This document shows, piece after piece, positions 17,006 through 24,664 of a stretch of DNA of 48,325 nt (position 1 is the first letter of the stretch; the number at the start of each line of letters is the position of its first letter). The notes beneath the pieces are model-generated. The model was not told where the DNA came from and did not search any database. It saw nothing but the letters and a program-made list of their open reading frames with translations. Position numbers and translations under genes: made by a program. The stretch comes from CAYMBP01 sp964388745 (GTDB lineage Bacteria > Babelota > Babeliae > Babelales > RVW-14), in the NCBI GenBank assembly GCA_964388745.1, contig CAYMBP010000010.1, forward strand, positions 1 through 48,325, read 5' to 3'.

Positions 17006-17469
17006 TTATTAATGGACTAAGCCTTGTTTGTTTTAATATTGATCTTTTTTTAGCCGTATTTAATCAAGATTGGGTTGCTCATACGTTACTTCTTTTTTTT
17101 ATTGTTATCAGGGGGTATGAGGTGAATAATGCCGTGAGTCAACATCCTTTGTGGATTGCGGGAATTTTGCTTGTTATGCAGGATTGGTTTTTAACAGGAT
17201 GGGCCGGCATTAGTCTTTTTTATCTTGTCTTTCTTTATTATCTGACAGAGCGAGCTTATTATGTTTTGCATTTTAATCGTGTGGTAATACAAATTCTGCT
17301 TTTTGGATGTGCAATTGTGATGCGAGGGTTGTTGGTTTTTGGGCTTGAGTATTTTGGCGCAAATTTAGCTTTAAAGACATTTTATCAAATTTGTATTACA
17401 CTAAGCACAGGATATATACTTTTTTGGAATGTGTTGGGCAATCGCTTGTTTAGTACTATTAAGCGCTAA
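16987..17469 (+). CDS. Small multi-pass membrane protein, MreD-like in size
   Basis: From the ATG at 16987 (GGAG four bases upstream) the product has 160 residues and about five hydrophobic helices, with a few charged turns (RGYEVNN, LTERAYY) and a basic end (TIKR). I do not recognise a family with confidence. Length and helix density are similar to MreD, but no neighbouring mreB or mreC supports that. It overlaps the end of the MBL-fold gene by 19 bases, and its last 44 bases are also the 5' end of the RNase P RNA. Its C-terminal residues are thus constrained by RNA structure. Confidence 0.68.
   Translation: MVISSLVINGLSLVCFNIDLFLAVFNQDWVAHTLLLFFIVIRGYEVNNAVSQHPLWIAGILLVMQDWFLTGWAGISLFYLVFLYYLTERAYYVLHFNRVVIQILLFGCAIVMRGLLVFGLEYFGANLALKTFYQICITLSTGYILFWNVLGNRLFSTIKR
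17391..17420 (+). promoter_or_regulatory. Intragenic promoter of rnpB
   Basis: TTGTAT at 17391-17396, an 18-base spacer and TATACT at 17415-17420 form a plausible sigma-70 promoter. Initiation six bases after the -10 falls at G17426, the first base of the RNase P P1 helix. The promoter lies wholly inside the upstream membrane-protein gene. Confidence 0.55.
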
Positions 17470-17803
17470 GCCAAGAGGAAAGTCTGGACTCCTAACAGGA
17501 GGATGCCTCATAAGAAGGGCTCTTTTGAGCAATTCAAGTGAGGGGGGCCGCAAGGTTCACGGAAAGTGCCACAGAAAATAAACCGCCATAGCCTTGTGTT
17601 ATGGTAAGGGTGAAAACGTGCGGTAAGAGCGCACGCTCGTTATCAGTAATGGTAGCGGGGGTAAACCCCATCCGGAGCAAGACAAAATAGGTAAGTTACA
17701 AAGCCCCTGTTCTTGCATGACTTACGGGTATGTCGCAAAGATAAATGGTTGCCGCTTTTGTATTAAAAGCAAAAGTACAAAATCCAGCTTATAGACACAT
17801 TCC
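17426..17803 (+). ncRNA. rnpB: RNase P RNA, bacterial type
   Basis: Catalytic RNA that trims tRNA 5' leaders. Conserved blocks are readable in order: GAGGAAAGTCTGGACTCC (17475-17492), ACAGAAAATAAACCGCC (about 17571-17587), GGTAAGGGTGAAAACGTGC then GGTAAGAGCGCAC, GGTAAACCCCATCCGGAGCA (about 17670-17690), and the 3' block ACAAAATCCAGCTTAT (equivalent of ACAGAACCCGGCTTAT). Ends were set by pairing: P1 joins GGAATGTGT (17426-17434) to ACACATTCC (17795-17803), and P2 joins GGCAATC (17437-17443) to GGTTGCC (17747-17753). P3 is the small hairpin around 17444-17464. The RNA is about 378 nt. Its first 44 bases overlap the upstream coding sequence. Confidence 0.95.
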
Positions 17804-18507
17804 AAAAAAATATTTCTATAAACTTCATATTTATCTATCTACTTTCTTAGCAAAAAAGTTTCTCTGTCATTATTTTTTTTACAAAAGCTACTCACTTTAT
17901 ATGTTATTGAACAAAAAAATAAACAACAAACATGAGAATACAGATGAAAAAGATGATTAATTTTATTTTACTAAGTTGAGTTACATCTTTGGTTAGCATG
18001 AATGGGCCTAACAGCAAAGCTTTGTTCAATGGACTTTTTATGCTTTCTCTATGTTGTTTTTTCTGGGGGATCAATAAAATTTTGGGATGGTGAATACAGA
18101 AAAATATCATTGTTCTCTTTTAGATAATTCTTGCGGTGAAAGAGCTTATTCGGTAACGGTTATTCTAGATGGTACAGACATTGGAGCTACAAGAAATTGG
18201 TCATTTGGGGCAGGAGATTTTTTGTACACGTATCAGAATGTGGATTGTGGTATGAGTAATTGGGTTTAGCTGCGCATTTATGATTCATTTTTTCACGATC
18301 TTCAAGAGCAGGTCAGACGTTCAAGGCATGATTATAAATTTAATCGCGAGATAGTCTTTGTTACAATTTGAATAAGAATCTAAGATTAGCTAATGATATT
18401 ATAGGTTCTTAAATATCCAACTTGATGATTTTGTGTGAAAAAGGTACATTGTTAGCATATGAGGAGTTTTTTTATTACAGAACACATTTATTATTGAAAG
18501 GCTTCTA
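17804..18507. other. 704-bp gap after rnpB with possible gene relic
   Basis: No intact gene is convincing between rnpB and 18508. The first 190 bases are very AT-rich with no coding signal. The middle holds the broken frame described at 17999-18371. The last 130 bases are again AT-rich and should contain the promoter of the membrane-protein/pot operon, but I cannot pick a clear -35/-10 pair. Confidence 0.5.
17999..18371 (+). pseudogene. Possible decayed gene for a small exported protein
   Basis: An ATG at 17999 opens a 31-codon frame with a signal-peptide-like stretch (LFNGLFMLSLCCFFWG). Its TGA overlaps an ATG at 18087 in another frame. That second frame runs 60 codons (VTVILDGTDIGATRNW...) to a TAG at 18267 and then continues open in the same frame for 33 more sensible codons (LRIYDSFFHDLQEQV...) to a TGA at 18369. 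One frameshift and one stop would explain the pieces. No family is recognised, and chance open frames remain possible. Confidence 0.3.
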
Positions 18508-19185
18508 ATGAAGCATGCCCCTGATCATCATGATCATGGTGGGGTTCTTGAACACCACCACTCCATTTGGGAAGAGATTGTTTGTCATCTTCCTTATGCA
18601 ATTTTTTCAGTTGCGCTCTCATTATTAGTATTGAGTTTTTTATCTGCAACAGAAACAAATGATATTGCACCAAGTGTGGCGTATCGCTTGTTTCATAATT
18701 TTCATTACATTCATATTTTATTTGCTTCAACTGGGGCAATATTAACTTTTAGGAAATATTCTAAAAATATGCTTTTGGGGTTAGTTGTTGGCTTTTGTGT
18801 GCCAACTATTTTTTGCACATTATCAGATATGCTTATTCCTTATCTTGGCGGCCGAATTGCTAATCTTGATATGCATTTTCACTGGTGTTTTATAAGTCAC
18901 TTGGACGTGGTCTTGCCTTTTATGATTGCTGGTATTATTAATGGTTGGGTAATGAGTAATCATTCATCAAGTAGGCAAATTTTTTATACACTAGGGTTTC
19001 ATTTTTTTCATATCTTTATAAGTTCTATGGCTTCTGTGTTATACTTGGTTGGATTTGGTTTTCATCACTGGTGGGATAGAATGGGCTTTGTCTTTGGGTT
19101 CCTGATTCTTGCAGTGTTGATTCCGTGTACATTGTCTGACATTGTTATCCCTATGGTCTTTGCTAAGGCTCGACCATCAAAATAA
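18508..19185 (+). CDS. His-rich polytopic membrane protein with internal duplication
   Basis: I do not recognise this 225-residue protein. The N terminus is a His-rich stretch (HHDHGG, EHHHS within residues 1-20) suited to metal binding. About six transmembrane helices follow. The body contains two related halves: residues 62-113 and 164-216 share an aromatic/His helix start (FHYIHI, FHFFHIF), a central Gly helix, and the closing CTLSD[MI][LV]IP (C103 to P111 and C207 to P215). GAAAGG precedes the ATG. potA begins 16 bases downstream, so it is probably the first gene of the pot operon. A metal- or cation-related transport role is plausible, but only from composition. Confidence 0.75.
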   Translation: MKHAPDHHDHGGVLEHHHSIWEEIVCHLPYAIFSVALSLLVLSFLSATETNDIAPSVAYRLFHNFHYIHILFASTGAILTFRKYSKNMLLGLVVGFCVPTIFCTLSDMLIPYLGGRIANLDMHFHWCFISHLDVVLPFMIAGIINGWVMSNHSSSRQIFYTLGFHFFHIFISSMASVLYLVGFGFHHWWDRMGFVFGFLILAVLIPCTLSDIVIPMVFAKARPSK

Positions 19186-19201
19186 TCGGAGTAAATGACT
19201 G

Positions 19202-20293
19202 GTGAGACGAATTAAGTTTGAAAATGTTACTAAAACGTTTGAAGGTGAAGTCATCATTGATAGGCTTAATTTAGAAATACCAAGTGCACAATTTTTTGCT
19301 TTGCTTGGGCCAAGTGGTTGTGGTAAAACTACACTACTTAGATTAATTGCAGGGCTAGAAACTCTTGACTCTGGTAAAATTTATTTGGGAGATGAAGATA
19401 TTACTCATCTCCCCATTTACAAGCGACGTATCAATACTATTTTTCAAAATTATGCGCTTTTCCCCCACTTAACTATTTTTGAAAATGTTGCATATAGCCT
19501 GAGACTCAAATCATTAAAACAGGAGATTATTGAAGAAAAAGTTAAAGAGGCTCTTAAAACAGTCCGCCTTTCTGGATTTGAGCAAAAAATGCCACAGACA
19601 CTTTCCGGAGGGCAAAAGCAACGTGTTGCAATAGCTCGGGCAATTGTGAATGAGCCAGATGTATTACTGCTCGATGAGCCCCTTGCAGCACTTGATTTGA
19701 AATTGCGTGAGGAAATGCTTATTGAGCTTATTAATTTGCAATTTAAGTTAAAGACTACTTTTGTATATGTCACACATGATCAAAATGAAGCGTTGACTGT
19801 TTCTGATCAAATGACAATTATGAATAAGCGTGGAGCTATTGAGCAAATTGGTACGCCTAAGCAAATTTATGAATTTCCGGTAAGTAGCTTTGTTGCAAAC
19901 TTTGTTGGAAATACCAATATAATTGAAGGTATTTTACACATGACTGACAAAGGATATGATGTTGAAGTTGAAGGGCTTGGAAGCTTTGGTGTTTATGTTG
20001 CTACTGAGCGATTCTGGATGATTCCGGGTTGTCGATTACTTATGAGTATTCGCCCTGAAAAAATAGAAATTAGCAGAGGAGAGCGAGAAGGGTTTTCAAA
20101 TCATTTAACGGGAACGGTTGTTAATACCATTTATTATGGACGAACAACGGAGTATCGTGTTCGATTGCAAAATGGCACCATACTCATGGTATTTGAGCAG
20201 AATGAAGAACATTTTCCACAAGAGACGATCGATGATGATGATGAAGTCCATCTTTATTTTCAAAATGAGAACGTTGTTCTCTTGGAGCACTGA
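19202..20293 (+). CDS. potA: Spermidine/putrescine ABC transporter ATPase
   Basis: Energises polyamine import with PotB, PotC and PotD. The 363-residue protein has an ABC ATPase domain with Walker A GPSGCGKT (36-43), a Q-loop at FQNYALFPH, signature LSGGQKQR (134-141), Walker B VLLLDE (154-159) and switch His in YVTHDQNE. A C-terminal TOBE-like domain (about 240-363) includes SIRPEKIEI. The start is GTG with GGAG ten bases upstream. Its TGA is followed directly by the GTG of potB with no gap. PotA-type ATPases also serve other solutes (iron, sulfate), but the potB-C-D neighbours point to polyamines. Confidence 0.93.
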   Translation: MRRIKFENVTKTFEGEVIIDRLNLEIPSAQFFALLGPSGCGKTTLLRLIAGLETLDSGKIYLGDEDITHLPIYKRRINTIFQNYALFPHLTIFENVAYSLRLKSLKQEIIEEKVKEALKTVRLSGFEQKMPQTLSGGQKQRVAIARAIVNEPDVLLLDEPLAALDLKLREEMLIELINLQFKLKTTFVYVTHDQNEALTVSDQMTIMNKRGAIEQIGTPKQIYEFPVSSFVANFVGNTNIIEGILHMTDKGYDVEVEGLGSFGVYVATERFWMIPGCRLLMSIRPEKIEISRGEREGFSNHLTGTVVNTIYYGRTTEYRVRLQNGTILMVFEQNEEHFPQETIDDDDEVHLYFQNENVVLLEH

Positions 20294-21193
20294 GTGAAAA
20301 GTATTCGAAAGATAGTTGGTGAAGAGCTTTCATTTTTTTATGCCTTTCCGGCATGGCTTTGGCAGTGCTTTTTTCTTTATTTGCCCTTGCTGATATTGCT
20401 TTGGAAAAGTCTGGTTGACTATGGTGAAACAGGTTATCCTTATATTTCTTTTAAGCATTATGCCCGCATTATTGATTCTTTATATCTTAAGATCATTTTT
20501 AATTCTTTGAGTACCGCCTGTGCAACAACGATTGTCTGTTTTTTGGTTGCGTATCCAGTTGCATATTTTTTAGCTTTCAAGGTGCATAAAAGATTTAGGG
20601 CATTTCTTTTATTTTCAATTATTTTTCCTTCGTGGACAAGCTTAATTGTGCAAATTTATGCTTGGTTTTTTCTTCTTGATCGTAATGGATTTTTTTGTCA
20701 ATGGTTGTATAGTTTGCATCTACTGCCCCGCTCTTTTCAGCTTTTAAATAATTATTTTGCTATTATTGTTGGCATGGTTTCATGTTTCCTTCCATTTATG
20801 ATTTTACCCTTGTATGCAGTATTAGAGCGAATAGACAATAGCTTGATTGAAGCATCTGCTGATCTTGGGGCAAATAGGCTACAAACTTTACGTCATGTTA
20901 TTTTGCCTCTTTCGCTGCCAGGTATTTATGCTGGTTGCTTACTCGTTTTTATTCCTTCATTTGGTGAATTTGCTATTCCAACATTGCTTGGTGGCTCTCG
21001 GAATATGTTTTGGGGGAATGTGATTGTAGATAAATTTTTACGTTCACGTGATTGGTCATCTGGAGCTTCTCTTGCAATAATGGGAATATTTGTTCCGCTT
21101 GTTATTATGATGGTTTATTTTGTTGTTGTCCGTATTATAAAACACTGGCGTCGTGCTAAACAAAATAAATTACAAAAAAAAGAAATTTGGTAA
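20294..21193 (+). CDS. potB: Spermidine/putrescine ABC permease PotB
   Basis: First permease subunit of the importer: 299 residues with six transmembrane helices. The cytoplasmic coupling loop (EAA motif) reads EASADLGANRLQTL followed by HVILPLSLPG, at about 191-215. YAVLERID precedes it, as in PotB/PotH proteins. The start is GTG immediately after the potA stop, so translation is probably coupled. The basic tail (HWRRAKQNKLQKKE) follows the positive-inside rule. potC begins 19 bases downstream. Confidence 0.92.
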   Translation: MKSIRKIVGEELSFFYAFPAWLWQCFFLYLPLLILLWKSLVDYGETGYPYISFKHYARIIDSLYLKIIFNSLSTACATTIVCFLVAYPVAYFLAFKVHKRFRAFLLFSIIFPSWTSLIVQIYAWFFLLDRNGFFCQWLYSLHLLPRSFQLLNNYFAIIVGMVSCFLPFMILPLYAVLERIDNSLIEASADLGANRLQTLRHVILPLSLPGIYAGCLLVFIPSFGEFAIPTLLGGSRNMFWGNVIVDKFLRSRDWSSGASLAIMGIFVPLVIMMVYFVVVRIIKHWRRAKQNKLQKKEIW

Positions 21194-21212
21194 ATAAGGC
21201 TGTCGAGGAATT

Positions 21213-22001
21213 ATGATTGTTGAAAAAAAGCATCCACTTATGCAAATAATCTATCCGTTATTTGTCATCTGTTCATATCTTTTTTTATATCTTCCTATTA
21301 TTGTATTGGTACTTTTTTCTTTTAATGACGCAGCTGTTTCTATGAATTGGGTTGGCTTCTCGCTGCGCTGGTACCGTGCATTGTTTGCTTCAACGGAGGT
21401 TTTAGAGGCATTTAAGGTATCAATTGTTGTTGCTGTTTCATCAACATTACTAAGTATTAGTATGGGGACAATGCTTGTTCTTTCAAGTAAGTGGTGGCGA
21501 TCATTTTGGCCGTTTAATATTTTTTATACGAATGTTTTTCTTCCTGATATCATTGTTGCTATTGGGGTATTGAGTGTTTTTGCATTATTTCAAATCCCTG
21601 TAGGGTATAGTAGCTTGATTGCTGGACATACTGTTATTGGATTAGGTTTTGTCATTCCAATAGTTCGAGCACGCTTTATCGAGCTTGATCCAGTTTTGAC
21701 AGAGGCATCTCTTGATCTTGGTGCAACCTATGCACAAACGTTTTATAAAGTCATTATTCCTCTTTTAATGCCATCATTAATTGCATCAGGATTGTTGACA
21801 TTTACGTTGTCACTTGATGATTTTTTAATTTCATTTTTTTGCTCTGGACCAACTGTACAGACTCTTTCTGTTTATGTCTATTCAATGGTTCGAACTGGAG
21901 TTAATCCAACAATTAATGCTATCTCAACATTCTTTCTTGTAGTGAGTAGCTTGTTAGTGTTGCTTCTTTCTTATTTTAAAGTTATAGATCAGGTGATGTA
22001 A
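21213..22001 (+). CDS. potC: Spermidine/putrescine ABC permease PotC
   Basis: Second permease subunit, 262 residues and six helices. The N-terminal YLPIIVLVLFSFND is typical of PotC/PotI. The EAA loop reads EASLDLGATYAQTF followed by KVIIPLLMPSLIASG, and the later SLDDFLISFF is another PotC mark. GAGGA stands just ahead of the ATG. The stop is two bases from the start of potD. Together with PotB it forms the heterodimeric channel docked on a PotA dimer. Confidence 0.92.
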   Translation: MIVEKKHPLMQIIYPLFVICSYLFLYLPIIVLVLFSFNDAAVSMNWVGFSLRWYRALFASTEVLEAFKVSIVVAVSSTLLSISMGTMLVLSSKWWRSFWPFNIFYTNVFLPDIIVAIGVLSVFALFQIPVGYSSLIAGHTVIGLGFVIPIVRARFIELDPVLTEASLDLGATYAQTFYKVIIPLLMPSLIASGLLTFTLSLDDFLISFFCSGPTVQTLSVYVYSMVRTGVNPTINAISTFFLVVSSLLVLLLSYFKVIDQVM

Positions 22002-22003
22002 AT

Positions 22004-23146
22004 ATGAGTAATTATGACGGTGATAGAGATCAATCATTTATGCGCTGGATAACACCTAAGCTAGTCATTGCTCTCTTCTATTTATCACTTCTTGCAACAT
22101 TTCTTTATTTGCCTCGTATTTTTAACTATTTTAATGATGAGCAAGAAGTTACCCTTAATATTTATTCATTTGTTGAATTAATTTCTCCAGATGCCCTGAG
22201 CAAATTTCATGATGAAACGGGTATTAATGCATCAATTACCTATTTTGATTCAAATGAAGAATTATATACAAAATTGCGTATTACTGGTGGTGAAGGTTAT
22301 GATTTGCTTGTTGTTTCAGATTATATGGTTGAGCTACTTCACAATGAAGGATTGCTTCACCAGATTGAACATAGTAAACTTGTAAATTTTAAAAACCTTG
22401 ACTCACGGTTAAAGGGGCGTTTTTTTGATCCTAAAAATCAATATTCTTTACCGTATGTTTGGATGACGTATGGATTTTTGTTTGATAAAAATCTTTTAGA
22501 GTCAAATCAGAAGCCTTTAAGCTTAAGTTTTATTTTTAATTCACCTGAACAACAATGGAGTATAAAAAACACATTAAGCAAGAATCGTAAGCTTTGCATG
22601 ACAAATGATGCTCGTGAGGCAGTCTGCTTAGCAGCTATTTATCTTTTTGGAAGGGTAACGAATTTAACAAAAGATGAATACTTGCAGATTAAGCAGTTGC
22701 TCATCAAGCAAAAAAAGTGGGTAGAGAATTATACGAATGAAGGGTTACAATATCTTTTAATTGGCAATATTGTGCCTGCTGCGTATGGACCAAGCATGTT
22801 TATTCGAAATGCTTTAGCTTTTTTTGATCAATTTGATTTCATTATTCCAGAAGAAGGGAGTATTCTCTCTATTGAAAATTTAGTTATTCCTCGAGCGTCA
22901 AAAAAGCAAGATCTTGTTTATAAGCTTATTAATTTTTTAACGATACCAGACATTGCTCTTATAAGTAGCAATGCTTATGGCTATAACCCAACAAATATTA
23001 AAGCATATGAAAAAATAGATTCAAAAATTTATTTAAACAAAAACTATTTTCCTGAAGGTAAGCAATTTGATAGACTGCATCTTATTCATAATAATCTCTC
23101 TCTTGAGCAAATTGAGGATATATGGCTTGCAGTAAAATCTGCTTAA
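22004..23146 (+). CDS. potD: Polyamine-binding protein PotD, probably membrane-anchored
   Basis: The substrate-binding component of the importer, 380 residues. The type-II binding-protein fold begins near residue 45 (VTLNIYSFVELISPDAL) and includes GYDLLVVSDYMVELL, a PYVWMTYGFLFD hinge strand, LLIGNIVPAAYGPS and the late IPEEGSILSIENLVIP. The N terminus has about 15 polar residues and then a single helix (PKLVIALFYLSLLATFLYLP) without a clear cleavage site or lipobox Cys, so it may stay anchored in the inner membrane rather than float free. The gap to potC is two bases. No terminator is obvious after it. Confidence 0.9.
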   Translation: MSNYDGDRDQSFMRWITPKLVIALFYLSLLATFLYLPRIFNYFNDEQEVTLNIYSFVELISPDALSKFHDETGINASITYFDSNEELYTKLRITGGEGYDLLVVSDYMVELLHNEGLLHQIEHSKLVNFKNLDSRLKGRFFDPKNQYSLPYVWMTYGFLFDKNLLESNQKPLSLSFIFNSPEQQWSIKNTLSKNRKLCMTNDAREAVCLAAIYLFGRVTNLTKDEYLQIKQLLIKQKKWVENYTNEGLQYLLIGNIVPAAYGPSMFIRNALAFFDQFDFIIPEEGSILSIENLVIPRASKKQDLVYKLINFLTIPDIALISSNAYGYNPTNIKAYEKIDSKIYLNKNYFPEGKQFDRLHLIHNNLSLEQIEDIWLAVKSA

Positions 23147-23437
23147 CGTAGACTGAGTGATATGACTAAGTTAACGGAGCTTTGTGTAGCTTTTTCACTT
23201 GTCATCTCGAGATTCATAAAATATTATAAGGTTAGGCTGATATTAAATTTTTGTGCATATTATAAAAACAGTACTTAATTTGTGTAAAAATAAAATATAG
23301 AAAGCCTCATTCTCATAGCAGCGATTGTTTATTTTATGATAAAATTATTTAATAGCTAAATACATTATTTGAACAATGATTTTTTGGTAGTTATTCTCTA
23401 CCCATGTTTTTTTAATTCGAAATTATGTTGAGGACCT

Positions 23438-24664
23438 ATGAAGAATATAAAGACTTCTTTTGCTTCATTTAAGCAGGCATATTATCAACGCAAGGCCCGA
23501 TTTAATGAAGCTTTTACTAAAGCCTTGGATAAGGGCTATATTAGCTTCAATCAACAGGGTCGAGAAATAATGTCTCAAATTGAATATTATATTAAAGAAA
23601 TTGAAAAATCAGATATCTTTGAAAAAACGGCAAGTAGTGCTTCAGAGAAATCTGCAAAAAAATCACTTTCTAAAGCAAAAAAACTCTTTAAGCAATTAAA
23701 TGAAATGATTAAGCCAATGTGGCGACAATGGATAGAAGCTATTGTCATAGCATTTGTGCTTGCTTTTGTATTGCGTAATTTTATATTCGGCTTATATCAT
23801 GTGCCAACAGGATCAGCAGAAAAAAACATTTTAGTTGGAGATCGTGTTTGGGGCAATAAGGCTGCTTATCTTTTGGGAGAAGTTAAGCGCGGAGATCTTG
23901 TTATTTTTGATAATCCAGAATTTCATTATGTGAAGTCAAATATATTTCATTATTACTGGCAAAAATATATTGGTCTTGAGTTTCCACCTCTTGGGTTAGG
24001 AGCTGGTCCTGACAATTTTGTTAAACGAGTAATCGGTATTCCCGGAGATGTGGTTGAAGGTAAGATAGAGGATGGTAAAACAGTTATTTATCGAAATGGT
24101 AAAAAACTTAATGAACCTTATGTTAACCGCTTGCCTCTGATTAGTTTAAAAAAGCAGGTTGGCTTTATTCCTTTTAAAGCATTTGGTCCATTTTCAGTTC
24201 CATTCTTTTTGCAAAAGCGCTTTGCAACTGTTCGCTATACTTACGATCCAGATAAACCGCTTGATCAACAGCCATGGTACAATATGGAAGAGAGTGAAAT
24301 TATTATAAAGCCTGGATCAGATGAAAAGATTCTTTATCATGCCTATGATCCTATCTATACAATGGGTTCAGGAATGTCTAACTTTATTTATAGTGTCGAT
24401 AAATTTGGTCCGATTACTGTACCAGAAGGAAAATATTGGGTAATGGGTGATAGTCGACAAAATAGTCGTGATAGTCGTTATTTTAATTTTCTTGATGAAG
24501 ACTTAATTCATGGTCGAGCAAGCTTTGTTATTTACTCAGTTGATAGCGAAGAGGCTTTTTGGCTATTTGAGCTTATCAAACATCCAATTGACTTTTGGAC
24601 AAAAAAAATTAGATATAATCGTTTCTTCAAGGGATTAGGAACATTTAATGGCATCGAAGAATAA
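23438..24664 (+). CDS. lepB: Signal peptidase I with long cytoplasmic extension
   Basis: Removes signal peptides from exported proteins, of which this window has many. The 408 residues carry one membrane helix (about 98-117) after a 95-residue charged, coiled-coil-like cytoplasmic part. The Ser/Lys dyad aligns as Ser126 (VPTGSAEKNI) and Lys196 (NFVKRVIGIPGD). Box E is GDSRQNSRDSR (336-346). The residue after the Ser is Ala rather than the usual Met, and the region between boxes D and E is expanded (about 230-330). Both are unusual but leave the catalytic pair intact. metG starts inside its last codons. Confidence 0.9.
   Translation: MKNIKTSFASFKQAYYQRKARFNEAFTKALDKGYISFNQQGREIMSQIEYYIKEIEKSDIFEKTASSASEKSAKKSLSKAKKLFKQLNEMIKPMWRQWIEAIVIAFVLAFVLRNFIFGLYHVPTGSAEKNILVGDRVWGNKAAYLLGEVKRGDLVIFDNPEFHYVKSNIFHYYWQKYIGLEFPPLGLGAGPDNFVKRVIGIPGDVVEGKIEDGKTVIYRNGKKLNEPYVNRLPLISLKKQVGFIPFKAFGPFSVPFFLQKRFATVRYTYDPDKPLDQQPWYNMEESEIIIKPGSDEKILYHAYDPIYTMGSGMSNFIYSVDKFGPITVPEGKYWVMGDSRQNSRDSRYFNFLDEDLIHGRASFVIYSVDSEEAFWLFELIKHPIDFWTKKIRYNRFFKGLGTFNGIEE

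Noticed and set aside
17745..17960. 71-codon plus-strand frame at the end of rnpB
   Set aside because: It starts within the RNase P RNA core and crosses its 3' end. Composition is that of AT-rich non-coding DNA.
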